DNA of 60,000 nt from Adiantum capillus-veneris (Eukaryota; Streptophyta; Polypodiopsida; Polypodiales; Pteridaceae), in the NCBI GenBank assembly GCA_014529385.2, contig CM043958.1, positions 143,244,734 to 143,304,733 of the forward strand, given 5' to 3'. A program made the position numbers and the translations under genes. Of the stretch, positions 39,944 through 50,508 are shown one piece after another. How positions within the stretch are numbered: the first letter of the stretch is position 1; each line of letters begins with the position of its first letter. Under the pieces are notes generated by a model that was not told where the DNA came from, did no database searches, and worked only from the letters and a program-made list of their open reading frames with translations.

Positions 39944-40605
39944 TTTATTATAGCTAAATATTATGAGGAAGTCGTTTAATTGTACTCGCATGTGAGCAAT
40001 AATATCACAAAATAACATGAGTGATAATATAAAGATTAGATACATTCAACCCTATGCCTTTGAATGATAAAATATATCGATCTAATAAACTTATGGAACA
40101 CCCACTATGTTCAAATGTGAAATGTAGTGATAGCACGCTTTGTGCAACAAGACAAGGGCTAAAATGCCTGGTATGTCTCTAATCAACATTGATAGGTTCA
40201 TAGACTTTTTTGCCTAATGCAAAACCACTCAATTCAACTGGTGAACTATTTTTAACAAGTAAAGCACGAGGACTTCCAAATGAAGTGATCTATATCCTAG
40301 GGTGATCCCTCATCAAAAGATCCCTAGAACACATGCGTTCAAGAGATAATTAATAATAGCCCAATATACATGTTATCTTTGCAATGTGGGCCTATTTTAA
40401 ATAAAACCCAGCCCCCTCTAATGTATACGCAAACAAATATAATTTGGACTATTAATCATCCTCTCGGGTAACTCACATTTTGAAAAGTGACTGCCCCAAG
40501 ATCTATATACATCCTCAAAGTTTCTTTGCTTAGAGGTGATTACAAGGGGAAGAAATACCACGATCAATTGTAAAGGAGGAAGGGATCGTTGATGTCATTC
40601 TAGGT
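39944..40605. other. Intergenic, no feature seen
   Basis: AT-rich sequence between the fold-back element and the gypsy remnant. No frame or repeat recognised. Confidence 0.5.
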
Positions 40606-42720
40606 TCAATACACCTTTTTGAAGGCTGTCATACCAATGGTAACCTTGTAGGCAGTTTTATCAGCCCATAATGATGTTTGGAGTTTGGCATGCCATTGAT
40701 GTGGATCTTTCTGAATAATCCTTGTGAGAATAGTCTTAATGATCTTGTTGCTACTTTTTGCTTGACCATTGTACCTTGGATAATATGGTGTTGATTTCAT
40801 GTGCCTCACTAAAAAGATCTCAGTTAGGATCTGAATTGTTTCATTTATGAAATGGGCTCCGAAACCATCTCAATGGGATAGCCATATCTGCAAATGATAT
40901 TCTCATACAAGAAAATAGTTTTTGATCTGGCATTGTTATTTGGTAAGGCTTTAGATTCCACCCACTTCGTGACATAATAGTTGGTCAAAATGATGTACCT
41001 TTTCTTTCTAAGAGTGACCTTCTTGAATGGCCCCATAAAGTCTAACCCCCACTTCGTATACACTTTTGAGTGACTGAACTAGAGTGAGAGGTGTCATGTC
41101 AGCTATTGTTGGCCTTCCCATCATCTGACAAATGTCATAGGTCTTGCAAAATGCTTTGACATCTGCCATCATGGTTTGCCACTAGAGGCTTGCTTGTAAA
41201 TTTTTCTTATAAGTGATGTTTGTGGAGAAATGTCAACCTGTATCTCCACTATGAGCCTCAATGATAACTTGCATCCTTCCTTGCATTAGTCGACACATTC
41301 AAAGCACACCATCAATACCTAATTTGTAAAGGGCTCCTCCAATGATGGTAAACTTCGGACTCTTTATAATTAGTGCCTTTTTCTTTGCTTGAGACAAGTC
41401 CTCTGGAAATCCTCCATTCTAAAGGAAATCATATACTTCTTGCCATCATGGATCTGGTCCATGTTTAGCTGTGCTTTGAAACAATTCAACATCTATTGAG
41501 TTGTCTCTTAATTATGTTTTCAAATAGCCTTCTGTGCTTCTGGAAAGAAAATCAGCACCACAATGGGTTCTCCCTGGTTTACAGAAGATCTTGAATTCAA
41601 ATTCCATTAAAGACATCATCCATCTAATTAGTCTTCCCTAAATAATGACCTCGTTGATAAAAAAATAGTAAAGCCTCATGATCTACATAAAAGTGAAACA
41701 ATTTTCCCAATAAATAATTTTTGAATTTGGGGGCACTAAACACCATTCCCAGTGCTTCTCTTTTAGTGGTAGAGGATCCTTGTTTAGCCACCCTAAACCT
41801 GCGATTGGTAAAGTAGACTGGGTAGTCTGCCTTCCCATCAGGTTGGGCTAGTATAGCTCACATGAAAGCTCACATCCCAATATGTCTGACAAAAAACTAC
41901 TTCATGTTGATTGAATCCTTTAAACACTAGAAACTTTGCTCACATTCCTAGGTCCAAATGAACTTATGGCCTTTTTTGGTTAATTCATATAAAGGAAGTG
42001 CTTCGGCTTGCAAACATATGAATAAAACTTCTATAAAATTATGTACCCTAGAAAAGAGCTCAATTCAAACATTGTTGCTAGCAGTTTGTCTTGTTGAACA
42101 CACTTAACCTTGTCACTAGACATTTTAATACCATTTTTGAAAATAATATGTCCCAGAAGCTATTCTTTCCAGACCATGAATGCTGACTTGAAGGGATTCA
42201 AGCATATTCTTTTCTCTCTACACCTCTCAAAGACCATCTCCCAAACTAAGAAATGCATTTTCTTTGTAGAGAAGATGGTAAAATCATATATAAATATGGC
42301 CAATAATTTGTGCAGAAATTCACTGCATATCTCCATCATGCATGTCTAAAAGGTTGTTGGAGCATTGCAGAGACCAAATGTCATTACCAGATACATAAAT
42401 TCTCCCCATTCAATGATGAATGTGGTTTTGGACCAATCTTCATGTGCTATCTTGAGTCGATTGTAGCTATTGTATCCATCCATAAAACTGTACATTTCAT
42501 GCCCTGCAATCTTGCCGAGTAACATGTATGTAAAGGGTAGTCGAAAAAGGTTCCTTGATGGTTTGAGAATTTCACTTTCTGTAGTCCACACATACCCTCG
42601 GTTTTCCATTCTTTTTAGGGACTACCACTATTGGAAACAACCAGCCCATTTAACAACATAGTTGGAAAAGACATTTCTCGCAAAGTCACTTGGGAGTTCA
42701 TCTAGACGATCAAGGAGAAC
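40606..42720 (-). pseudogene. Gypsy pol remnant of a non-chromodomain (Tat/Athila-like) type
   Basis: Minus strand, all frames broken. From the right: RT (42720-42346) with FTYMLLGKIAGHEMYSFMDG, KIAHEDWSKTTFI and LVMTFGLCNAPTTF; more RT and connection sequence; RNase H (41700-41560) with FYVDHEALLFFINE and FKIFCKPGRTHCGADFLSR; integrase zinc region (41260-41110) ending DICQMMGRPT; integrase core (41063-40606) with WGLDFMGPFKKVTLRKKRY, a stop before the second acid, and NGQAKSSNK, where the catalytic glutamate is lysine. Motifs are unlike the chromoviruses A-F. Gag and LTRs are not attached. More AT-rich and more decayed than the left half of the window. Confidence 0.8.
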
Positions 42721-43036
42721 CATCTAAAACAAGACAGGGAGAGAGAAGATAGTACACATAAATACCAAAATTGAGTCAGTGTTATTTATTCATCAAAATT
42801 TGATTTTAATGATTTCTTACAACATTACAGATGTTTTGGGGCTAACTCTCTAAATACTCTCTTAACTCTCATTGCTGGAAATTCTCTTAGACCTCTCATA
42901 CAACATTGTGGTCTATAGTTATCCTCTAGTGTTTCTTTCCCCATAATGACTGCAAGTGCTTCAAACTTCTAGGCAACTTCATCAATTCTGAGCATTTGTG
43001 AGTGCATCGCCAAGTAATAGTAAATATCTCCTAGGC

Positions 43037-43324
43037 CTAGCACATCCTAAGTTGGAGTAGCCTAAGGTTGGCAAACCAATCCCTTGGGCTATCATCAATG
43101 TAGATAAAGAATTGGCAAAAGGGTTTTTGGTTGCGAGTGAGGTAATTATGGTCAACACTCTTCCAACAAGTTGTGATTCCTAGTGTTACAAAGACTTTGG
43201 TCTCGATCTCAAGATAAAAGAGTTCCCTTGCATCCCTTGGTAGCCATGTCACCATATTGTTGAACACTATAGCCAAAACCTTGTTCTGCTTGCTAAAGCA
43301 TTCGGATGTCATCTTAGGAGCCAT
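43037..43324 (-). pseudogene. Unrecognised 95-codon frame, probably transposon relic
   Basis: MAPKMTSECFSKQNKVLAIV onward, ending FFIYIDDSPRDWFANLRLLQ and a stop. No family recognised. It lies between the gypsy and copia remnants in the same orientation as both, so it may be a gag or leader relic of one of them. The flanking 42721-43036 and 43325-43480 show no feature. Confidence 0.25.
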
Positions 43325-43480
43325 TTGTTAACTACAAAACAAACATTCAAAGAAATCTTCAATACACTTGTATAACACTCCAAGAAATTCATTGTAACTT
43401 TGTACCACATAAATCCACATAAGAAAATAATTCAAACAGTTATCACCAATAAATGTCACTCATAGATGCATCAAAATACA

Positions 43481-45655
43481 TTATTGTTTCTCAAACAGCA
43501 TGCATGAATGTGTGCATGATGCATAACTAATGCGAGTAGTAGCAGGATTCATGATACCAGGTGAGAGGTACCCCTCCCTAGGAAAGCGTAAGCACTTGCC
43601 AACTGAGCCCTTGATGTATCTCAAGATGTACTTCACTGCTTCCCAATGCTTTTTGCATGGATTTTTCATAAACCTGCTGACCACATATGCAATGTCTGGC
43701 CGTGTGCTAACCATGGGGTACATGAGACTGCCAACTACCGAAGAATACGACACCTTTACCATCTTTACCTTTTTAGCACCCGATTTGGGACAATCATGCT
43801 TGCTAAGTTTTTTGTATGCTATCATTGGGATACTCAATGCTTTCCCTCCTTGCATACTAAAATGTTCCAAGACCTTGTGGACATACTCTTCCTGTGAAAG
43901 TTCAAGTATACCACGTTTGGATCTCTCTTTATACGCATACTAAAAAAGTGATGTGCATTGCCAAATCTTTCATAGCAAAATTCTTGCTTAAGGCATCCTT
44001 GAGAAGTGCAATCTCATCTTTTGACTTCCTGGCTATGAACATATCGTCCACATGCAAAATGAGAATGATGAGGGAACCATCATTTCAATATCTTTGTGTA
44101 CAAGCAGTGATCCTCTTGGCTCCATATCTGACCTTGGGACTGAATGTACTTATCAAACTTGATGTACTATTGCCTTGAGCCTTGCTTTAATCCATACAAA
44201 TCTTTCTTGACTCTACATACCAGCTATGCCCTTGTTGGCTTCTCAGGCTTTATCGCAAAGCCCTCTGGTTGTTTCATGTAAACATCCTCTTTAAGATCCC
44301 CATGAAGAAACGTTGCCTTCACATCAATTTGGACCAATTCCAAGTCCTCAATGGCTACTAGTCCAAGCACAAGACACGAGTCATCTTGACCACTGGAGAA
44401 AAGATTTTATCAAAATCCACGCCTTTCGTTTGCTTGAACCCTTTAGCAACCAATATTGCCTTAGGCTCGAGATCATCTGTGATATGCTTCTTCTTGTACA
44501 CCAATTTGCATGGAAATGTCTATTATCCGCAAGTAACTCCAAGTTTCATTGGCTAAAATTGAGTTATACTCAAATTGCATAGCCTCTTCCTACTTCATGC
44601 TATCATCCATTTGAATGGACTCTTTGTAGCAGGTGGGTTCACCGCAATCAGCAACAAGTAATCTAATCTTGGCTCAAAACGCTCAGGTGCATGAGATGTA
44701 TGAGTAGATCTCTGAAGTGTCTGACTGCTGGATTTCGCTCTCTCTGGAGCAACATGTGTGTGTGTACTAGTGGAAGGTACATCACTTAGCACGTCCAAAA
44801 TTCTGTGTAACTGGTGGTGAGGAGACATCCTCAAACCGTACTCTGTGATAATGTCTTTCACGGGCTTTTTATGCATCTTAAACTCATTGAATATCACATG
44901 TGAGCTGCATATGACCTTCTTTGATTCCAAGTGCCAGAGACGATATCCCATCTCTCCATCTACACAATATCCAATGAAGATGCACTTGTGTGATCTAGGG
45001 TCTAGCTTTTGTCTAAGCGCTTTTGGCACATGTGAGAATGCCGCACACCCAAATACATGTACTTTGTCATAAATGGGCTCTTTGCCTGTCCACATCTCGT
45101 GCGAAACCTTGTACTTTAGTGGTGTACTAAGTGACCGATTAATCAAGTAAGCAACCGTCGTAACAGCTTCTCCCCAAAATTCTTGAGGTAAGTTGGCCGT
45201 AGACAACATAGAAATGACTCGTTCCTGAATGGTTCTATTCATTCTCTAAGCCAAACTATTTTGAGCAGGTGTGTAAGGAGTGGTAAATTGTCTTTTAATG
45301 CCTCTTTTAATGCAAAATTCCCTGAACTCAAAGGAGATGTACTCACCTCCATTGTCATTGCACAAAGCTTTAAGCTTTCTACCGGGTTGGTTCTTGACCA
45401 ATGCTAAGAACTTCTAAAAGACACTAAAGACGTCACTCTTTTGCTTCAAGAGATAAAACCACACCTTTCTAGTAGAGTCGTCTATGAATGTTAGGAAGTA
45501 TAACGCTTCCCCTAGAGACTTGACTGGCATAGGTCTGCACAAGTCGCTATGAACAAGACCTAGAGGACTCCTAACTCCTTATCCAAAGGTGTTGATGTCA
45601 ACCTAGCTTGTTTGCCATAGATACAATGCTCATAAAGAGAAGTTAAAGTAATCTA
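43481..45655 (-). pseudogene. Ty1/copia pol remnant (integrase, RT, RNase H)
   Basis: Minus strand. From the right: integrase core, badly degraded (45655-45250); integrase C-terminal part, well kept (45242-44595), with QERVISMLSTANLPQEFWGE, YLINRSLSTPL, VFGCAAFSHVP and KCIFIGYCVDGEMGYRLW; RT in several frames (44590-43890) with QIDVKATFLHGDLKEDVYM, QPEGFAIKPE and LYGLKQGSR; post-RT region (43870-43560) with ALSIPMIAYKKLSKHDCPKS, SSVVGSLMYPMVSTRPDIAY and HWEAVKYILRYIKGS. RNase H and LTRs are missing. It is a Tnt1-like copia by these motifs, different from the copia element at 53259-58430. Confidence 0.8.
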
Positions 45656-46801
45656 ACATAGGGATATTTGCCTATTTGGCATATGCTTTGGTGCCACAAA
45701 CACAATGCAAAAAATTGGATGATAAGGTTGTCAAATGTATTTTTGTTGGTTATAGTGCTGAAAGCAAAGGTTACAGGTTGTATCATCCGCAAACAAAACG
45801 TATTCTGGTTTCACGGGATGTAGTGTTTGTGGAAGATTTTGTTCAGCCCTTGCTGTCATGTACTAGAGATAGTAATGTAAGTCACAGGACATTTACGACA
45901 CTTTGTTGCCTCTTTTCAGTGGTGGAAATATGAATGTAAGTTCTAATGAGGCAAATGTACAGCCTATGGGGGTTTCTGAAAATGTTACAGATTAGCCTAT
46001 TACTGATGCAGATGTACATGATGTACTTGATGAGGAAAGGGCTGAAAATGAGAGGCTAGAGGTATGCCAAAATGGCTGGTGCACACTTTGCATGACAGTA
46101 AATTGGATGCACCTTTGTGTAGTCGTACTCATTTAGGCTCTCGCCATGCATCTTATGCATCAAATTGTTATGCTTTGGTTGTGTCTAGCTTACATGATGT
46201 TGAGGAGCCTCTGTCTTTTGATGAAACACAAAATTCAAAAAATTGGATGGCTGCCATGCAATCAAAATATGATGCACTTATAGAAAATGACACATGGACT
46301 TTATGTGATTTGCCTCCTGGAAAAAAGGCCATTGGTACGAAGTGGGTTTACAAGTTGAAACGCATGTTGGATGGTGAGATCGATTGCCATAAGGCTCGAC
46401 TTGTTGCAAAGGGTTATGCACAGCAAAAAGGCATAGATTATGAGGAGACTTTTTCTCCCACTTGTCGTATGACTACTGTGCGTTTTCTATGTGCATTGGT
46501 AGCTCATTTTGGTTGGGATGTACATCAATCAGACATTGTTACTGCTTTCTTGAATGGTGACATATTTGAGGAAGTTTATGTAACGCAGCCTCGCGGTTGT
46601 GCCATAAAAGGACAAGAGGACAAACTGTGCAGATGTAAGAAGGCTTTGTATGTGTTGAAGCAATCTCCTCGTGATTGGTATGAGAAAGATGACACTCATT
46701 TGGTCAAACGAGGCTTTCGTAACAGTCCAACAGGAAGCACATTGTATGTAACGAGTGAGGGTGATGTAGTTCTCATTGTGGTTCTCTATGTCGATGATTT
46801 G
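45656..46801 (+). pseudogene. Copia pol fragment, truncated copy of the 53259-58430 family
   Basis: Plus strand, both ends cut. Integrase end (45676-45860) YALVPQTQCKKLDDKVVKCI and GYRLYHPQTKRILVSRDVVF; linker; then RT (46180-46801) with NSKNWMAAMQSKYDALIEND, GTKWVYKLKRMLDGEIDCHK, QSDIVTAFLNGDIFEEVYV and the catalytic YVDDL at the very end. It matches 55645-54495 (minus strand) almost base for base, about 94% in the stretch I compared. It stops after GATTTG, where an LTR-like sequence begins. Confidence 0.85.
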
Positions 46802-47035
46802 TGTGCGTGTATATCGCACGTGTCAATGCAAGGAACTTGCCGATACACTGTGTGCAAGCCACAAATGGCTCCAAGCACACAACATGCCTAAACTAGCAAG
46901 CTCAAAGATGGCGTTGGTGTGTCACTCACCGCTCTACGCTTCCTGTCGTGGAGGATTCCTCGCCGCGAAGAAGAGGGAGACGCAGCTACACCGCGCTCAA
47001 CCGCCTCGCCGCCGTCGTGCCGCCGCAATGCTCGA

Positions 47036-47085
<50 letters not shown>

Positions 47086-47407
47086 GCACACACACACACA
47101 CACACACACAAGGAGATGAAGAAGAAGAAGATGGAGATGGAGCAAGAGCACTCTTCAATCGCACAAATGAGAGAATGAGTGAATTTTAGGTTTAGTTGAC
47201 TTTTATATGAGCTTGCCCCATTCACACTTGGGTGCCCATGCTTAGCCAACTAATCCCTTGAATGTTCTAGTTAGAGTGTGCCTCTCATCGGCGATCACTC
47301 TTACCCTTTTCCTATTGGACTGACAAGCTCGGTACCTGACTCTACCAAGTAAATAATACAACGTCCGTCGTAGGTGATAGGGTGTCCGTGAGCCGTGAGG
47401 GTTAACA
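46802..47407 (-). repeat. Probable LTR (minus strand) with CT/CA microsatellite
   Basis: Right boundary: on the minus strand AGGAAGGGGGGCA, a polypurine tract, precedes TGTTAACCCTCACGGC at 47407. Left boundary: TGTGCGTG (plus), following the broken copia frame at 46801. Length would be 606 bp. The internal side (47408-47520) has remains of a pol C-terminus-like frame before the tract. No second copy in the window, so this rests on termini only. Confidence 0.5.
47039..47112. repeat. (CT)n and (CA)n compound microsatellite
   Basis: CT repeats from about 47039 to 47083, then a CA run to about 47110. Short open frames across it are low-complexity artefacts. Confidence 0.9.
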
Positions 47408-47520
47408 TGCCCCCCTTCCTGATGTAGATTTCGTCCTCGGAAGCTATTGAGTTGAAGCTCGTTCGACGAGGTGGAATAGCATTTGAGATGAATATCCTTA
47501 TCCTTCTTCAGTCACTACAA

Positions 47521-48760
47521 AGTCAAACAACATTGGCACAGTAATTGCATTCTCATATACAATTAAAAAGCATATGCAGTTTTAGGTAGACAAGTTGATT
47601 AGTAGCAAAATTTTAAACCATTTATCAGCAATAAACATTAAATTGCAATTTAATCAAACACATAAACAACTGTAAAGGTAAAAAATTAAACAAGTATGGG
47701 GTCGCTAATTTAATGGTCGAAAGGCACTAAGGATTGACTATTAATACCATGGGTAAGCTTCTCAATTTTCTCTGGTCAATTAAGTTGTTTAATCGCGAGA
47801 GCCAAGTATTTTATGTTCGAGGGCTGACTAGAGGCTATACCTAGAAGACCTTGTACTTAAGCTACGATAAAAGGAATTGCTCATGAAATCATCACTTGAT
47901 TTATTTTCTTTTCTTTGACCCCCCAAAGTCTTGTCACAGTGATTCAATTTTGATGTGTGTGCTTATTTTGTATGCCTTGGGTTTTTTGCTTTTCAAGGAA
48001 AAGCGCCCACACTAGGAACCTCTAGGGCTCTAGTACCATAGGCGATACATGTGAGTGAAGTACCAAATCAAGCTGAGATTTCTCTTCCAGCTTAAAATTT
48101 TACATTGTGACAGTTTGATTATTATTTTTCGTTCGTTTTCAGCATTTTAATTTTGTAACTTTGGGGGGTCATGTAACACTGTTACACCTCCCCAGGCTCA
48201 TCACACTAGTAAACTCTCTTTATAATACTTAAGCTAAAGGTCAATAGGGTCAAGCCCACTAGAAAGCTCTAGTACATTTCACACAATGCTGCCTAAATCG
48301 GATTAGGAACCTAAGTAGCCATTGATTATTAGGAAGGTATTCCCCATGGTATTAAGAGAAGATCTCTAACACTTAGCTTGGTCAAACTAGGTTAGTCAGA
48401 CTGCTTGATTTTTAAACCTAGACAAGTGATTATGACAAAAAATTACATTGAATTTAATGTTTTATACTAAGAAAATGCGTTGGATATTATGCTACCAATC
48501 ACAATTAAAGTAGACAAACATGGATGCAAAAAGATAAGGGGCAATGCGAATGGACAAGAAACACCAGTTTGTGTTGATGGTCGCGCTTGATTTGAAGTGT
48601 GAACAAGAGAAAGATTCCATGAAGGTCCAAATCCTAACCACAACAACACGTTTCTGTACACACTAGGAAACACAAAGAATACCTCTAGGAGGCACATCAG
48701 TGGGAAAAAAGAACTTTGCTAATCACTAAACTCTAAAACAGAAACACTCCTATCGTACTA
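47521..48760. other. Unassigned sequence with an LTR-like edge at 48181
   Basis: No gene. On the minus strand a purine-rich CCTGGGGAGGTG precedes TGTTACATGACCCCCC at 48181, which may be the start of another LTR running left, but no matching end or second copy is found. The rest shows no frame of note. Confidence 0.35.
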
Positions 48761-49031
48761 ATGTTACCTACCCTCCATCGCTCGAGTGATGAGGATCAAA
48801 GGTGTTTGATGACATAAGTTTCTGTTTCAATGTACCGGATGTGAATGTGTATGTCCGGGTCAATGTTTTGGCTTTTATTGTGCATACTTGTTTGCTAATT
48901 GCTCTTGCTCTTATTATTTTTGTTTTTTGTGAGTATAAGGCTTTATATATACATTCCCTAAGATTGGAAGATTGAGAGGTCAGGGAGGAAGGTTGAGAGG
49001 GAAGCAAGTGAATGATGACTTTCAGCAAACA
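48761..49031 (-). repeat. 3' LTR start of element H
   Basis: On the minus strand AAGGAAGGGGGGAG (49045-49032) is followed by TGTTTGCTGAAAGTC at 49031, a polypurine tract and LTR start. A TATA box, TATATATAAAG, is near 48955-48944. The LTR's other end lies further left and cannot be fixed because the 5' LTR is outside the window. Confidence 0.6.
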
Positions 49032-49180
49032 CTCCCCCCTTCCTTGGGTAGATCATACCGTTTGAAATGTGACCCTTTGAAACCAATTGTTCCAGTTGAT
49101 CAGAGGTGAGGATTTTTGCCCCATCAGTTTTCTATTACCTTAGGTGTCTCATCGAGTTGCAAGGGTGGTAAGGTACTCTC

Positions 49181-49759
49181 CTAGGATCGAACTTGAAGTG
49201 GTTCATCAGGTGATTCTTGAATACTGGCAGGTGTGGATTCCTTTGTAGCTTCATGGAGGTCCACTATTGTAGGTGGAGGCTGTGGAGAAGCTCTTACCTC
49301 TATGGATGCATTACATGAGGAGCTAGAAGCTTTATTCGTTTTTTCTATGGTTGAGTTGAGCAAAACAAGCCTTTCTCGCTTGGGAACCCATACTAGCTCC
49401 GGATCCGGTGTATAGTGTTCTATGATTTTTCCTTTCCCATGATCTTTCATCGGCTTTGTCGTGACAGGGTTTGACTCACATAGGTCAGGTGACAGGTAAG
49501 AACACAATCTACGTTTTGGTACCCATATTTGATCATTTCCTTGATAGTAGCCTTGGGCTTCCAATAATCGTTTAGGAATCCAACGCCATGTTTCCTTACA
49601 TTTCTTGGGGCTCGTGAGACGTTTCTTACAAGGCTTCTGTTTTTTAGCACTAGCTATGGTCGCTAAAGAAGCTTTAGGGACCCACGTTATCTGAGGATGA
49701 GTCTTGTCAGAAGCTATATACATTGCTTCTAGCATATTTAAAGGTACGAGTGGTGGCAT
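49181..49759 (-). CDS. WVPK-repeat protein, element H
   Basis: A 192-codon frame directly upstream (in element sense) of the 3' LTR. Four short repeats with tryptophan and W-V/I-P-K: W26 (ITWVPKASL), W60 (WRWIPKRLL), W79 (QIWVPKRRL) and W124 (LVWVPKRER), spaced 34, 19 and 45 residues, each followed by a basic residue and leucine. The C-terminal third is serine/proline-rich and acidic. The frame is open upstream of ATG 49759 in pieces through 49990, so the start is uncertain. No family name is offered; it occupies the place where RT would begin. Confidence 0.6.
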   Translation of the reverse strand: MPPLVPLNMLEAMYIASDKTHPQITWVPKASLATIASAKKQKPCKKRLTSPKKCKETWRWIPKRLLEAQGYYQGNDQIWVPKRRLCSYLSPDLCESNPVTTKPMKDHGKGKIIEHYTPDPELVWVPKRERLVLLNSTIEKTNKASSSSCNASIEVRASPQPPPTIVDLHEATKESTPASIQESPDEPLQVRS

Positions 49760-50034
49760 TTCATCGCCCTCAGGTGTTACCTAGGTTGTCCCCCTGTTTC
49801 CCCAAGTGTCTATGGTTGCTACTAGGTGGACCCAATCCACATTATTCGACTCAGTCATCCCACGTAGTACATCCATATAAGGAGAATCTTCCCCAACATC
49901 AGTGTCCTCTTTACACGTGTAACAATACTGCAATGGGGCCGAGTGAAATGTGGTGTCAGATCATGATCAATTATAAACGTGTTTCCTAGAGGATGTGCTC
50001 GACCAATCACAAGATCCACTCGAATGATAGAATC

Positions 50035-50508
50035 TTAGAACTGCAAGTAGACATGGTTTTTAGACCAGTCATGCACCATTTTTGCTTCCCTCATGAAAGG
50101 ACGTCCTAAGATCATCTCCGATGCCATAATGTGCTTAGAGAAATCCATAATAATGAAGGTAACTCTTATTTTATGTCCAAAGACCTTGATCTTGAGATCT
50201 TCTAGCATCCCAATAGGTTTAACAATAGATCCATTGGCCATCTTCACTACTATAGTTGTGGTCGCAAGGTGAGGTCTTCCCATAGTTTCCCAGCAATTTT
50301 TAGTCACAATGCTAACCCCAGCGCCACCATCAAGGATTCCCTTCACAATTAATCCCTTAGTAGTAATTGGTTTGGTCGCATTGGATTCATCACCCTCAAA
50401 GTATTGTCCCAACTTGTTAACATGTATTTCTATAACAAGGTTCTCATCTAGGTTGGGTTGTGGATCTAAGTGTTCCTCCTCTATTGGCATCTCCCCAGCT
50501 CCATCCAT
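50035..50508 (-). CDS. Element H aspartic protease
   Basis: A 157-codon frame. KGLIVKGILDGGAGVSIVTK carries the active site as D-G-G, as seen in Tat/Athila-type gypsy proteases; later ASEMILGRPFMREAKMVHDW is the flap and I-L-G-R-P motif of retropepsins. It would cut gag into particle proteins. Upstream it is separated from the gag tail by one stop at 50509. Its presence with gag and without RT is the main oddity of this element. Confidence 0.8.
   Translation of the reverse strand: MDGAGEMPIEEEHLDPQPNLDENLVIEIHVNKLGQYFEGDESNATKPITTKGLIVKGILDGGAGVSIVTKNCWETMGRPHLATTTIVVKMANGSIVKPIGMLEDLKIKVFGHKIRVTFIIMDFSKHIMASEMILGRPFMREAKMVHDWSKNHVYLQF

Noticed and set aside
42110-42522. Plus-strand open frames opposite the gypsy RT remnant
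   Set aside because: Antisense shadows; the minus strand carries the recognisable RT motifs.
46888-47189. Several open frames across the CT/CA tract
   Set aside because: Low-complexity serine-leucine, threonine-histidine or glutamate-arginine runs in all frames caused by the dinucleotide repeats.
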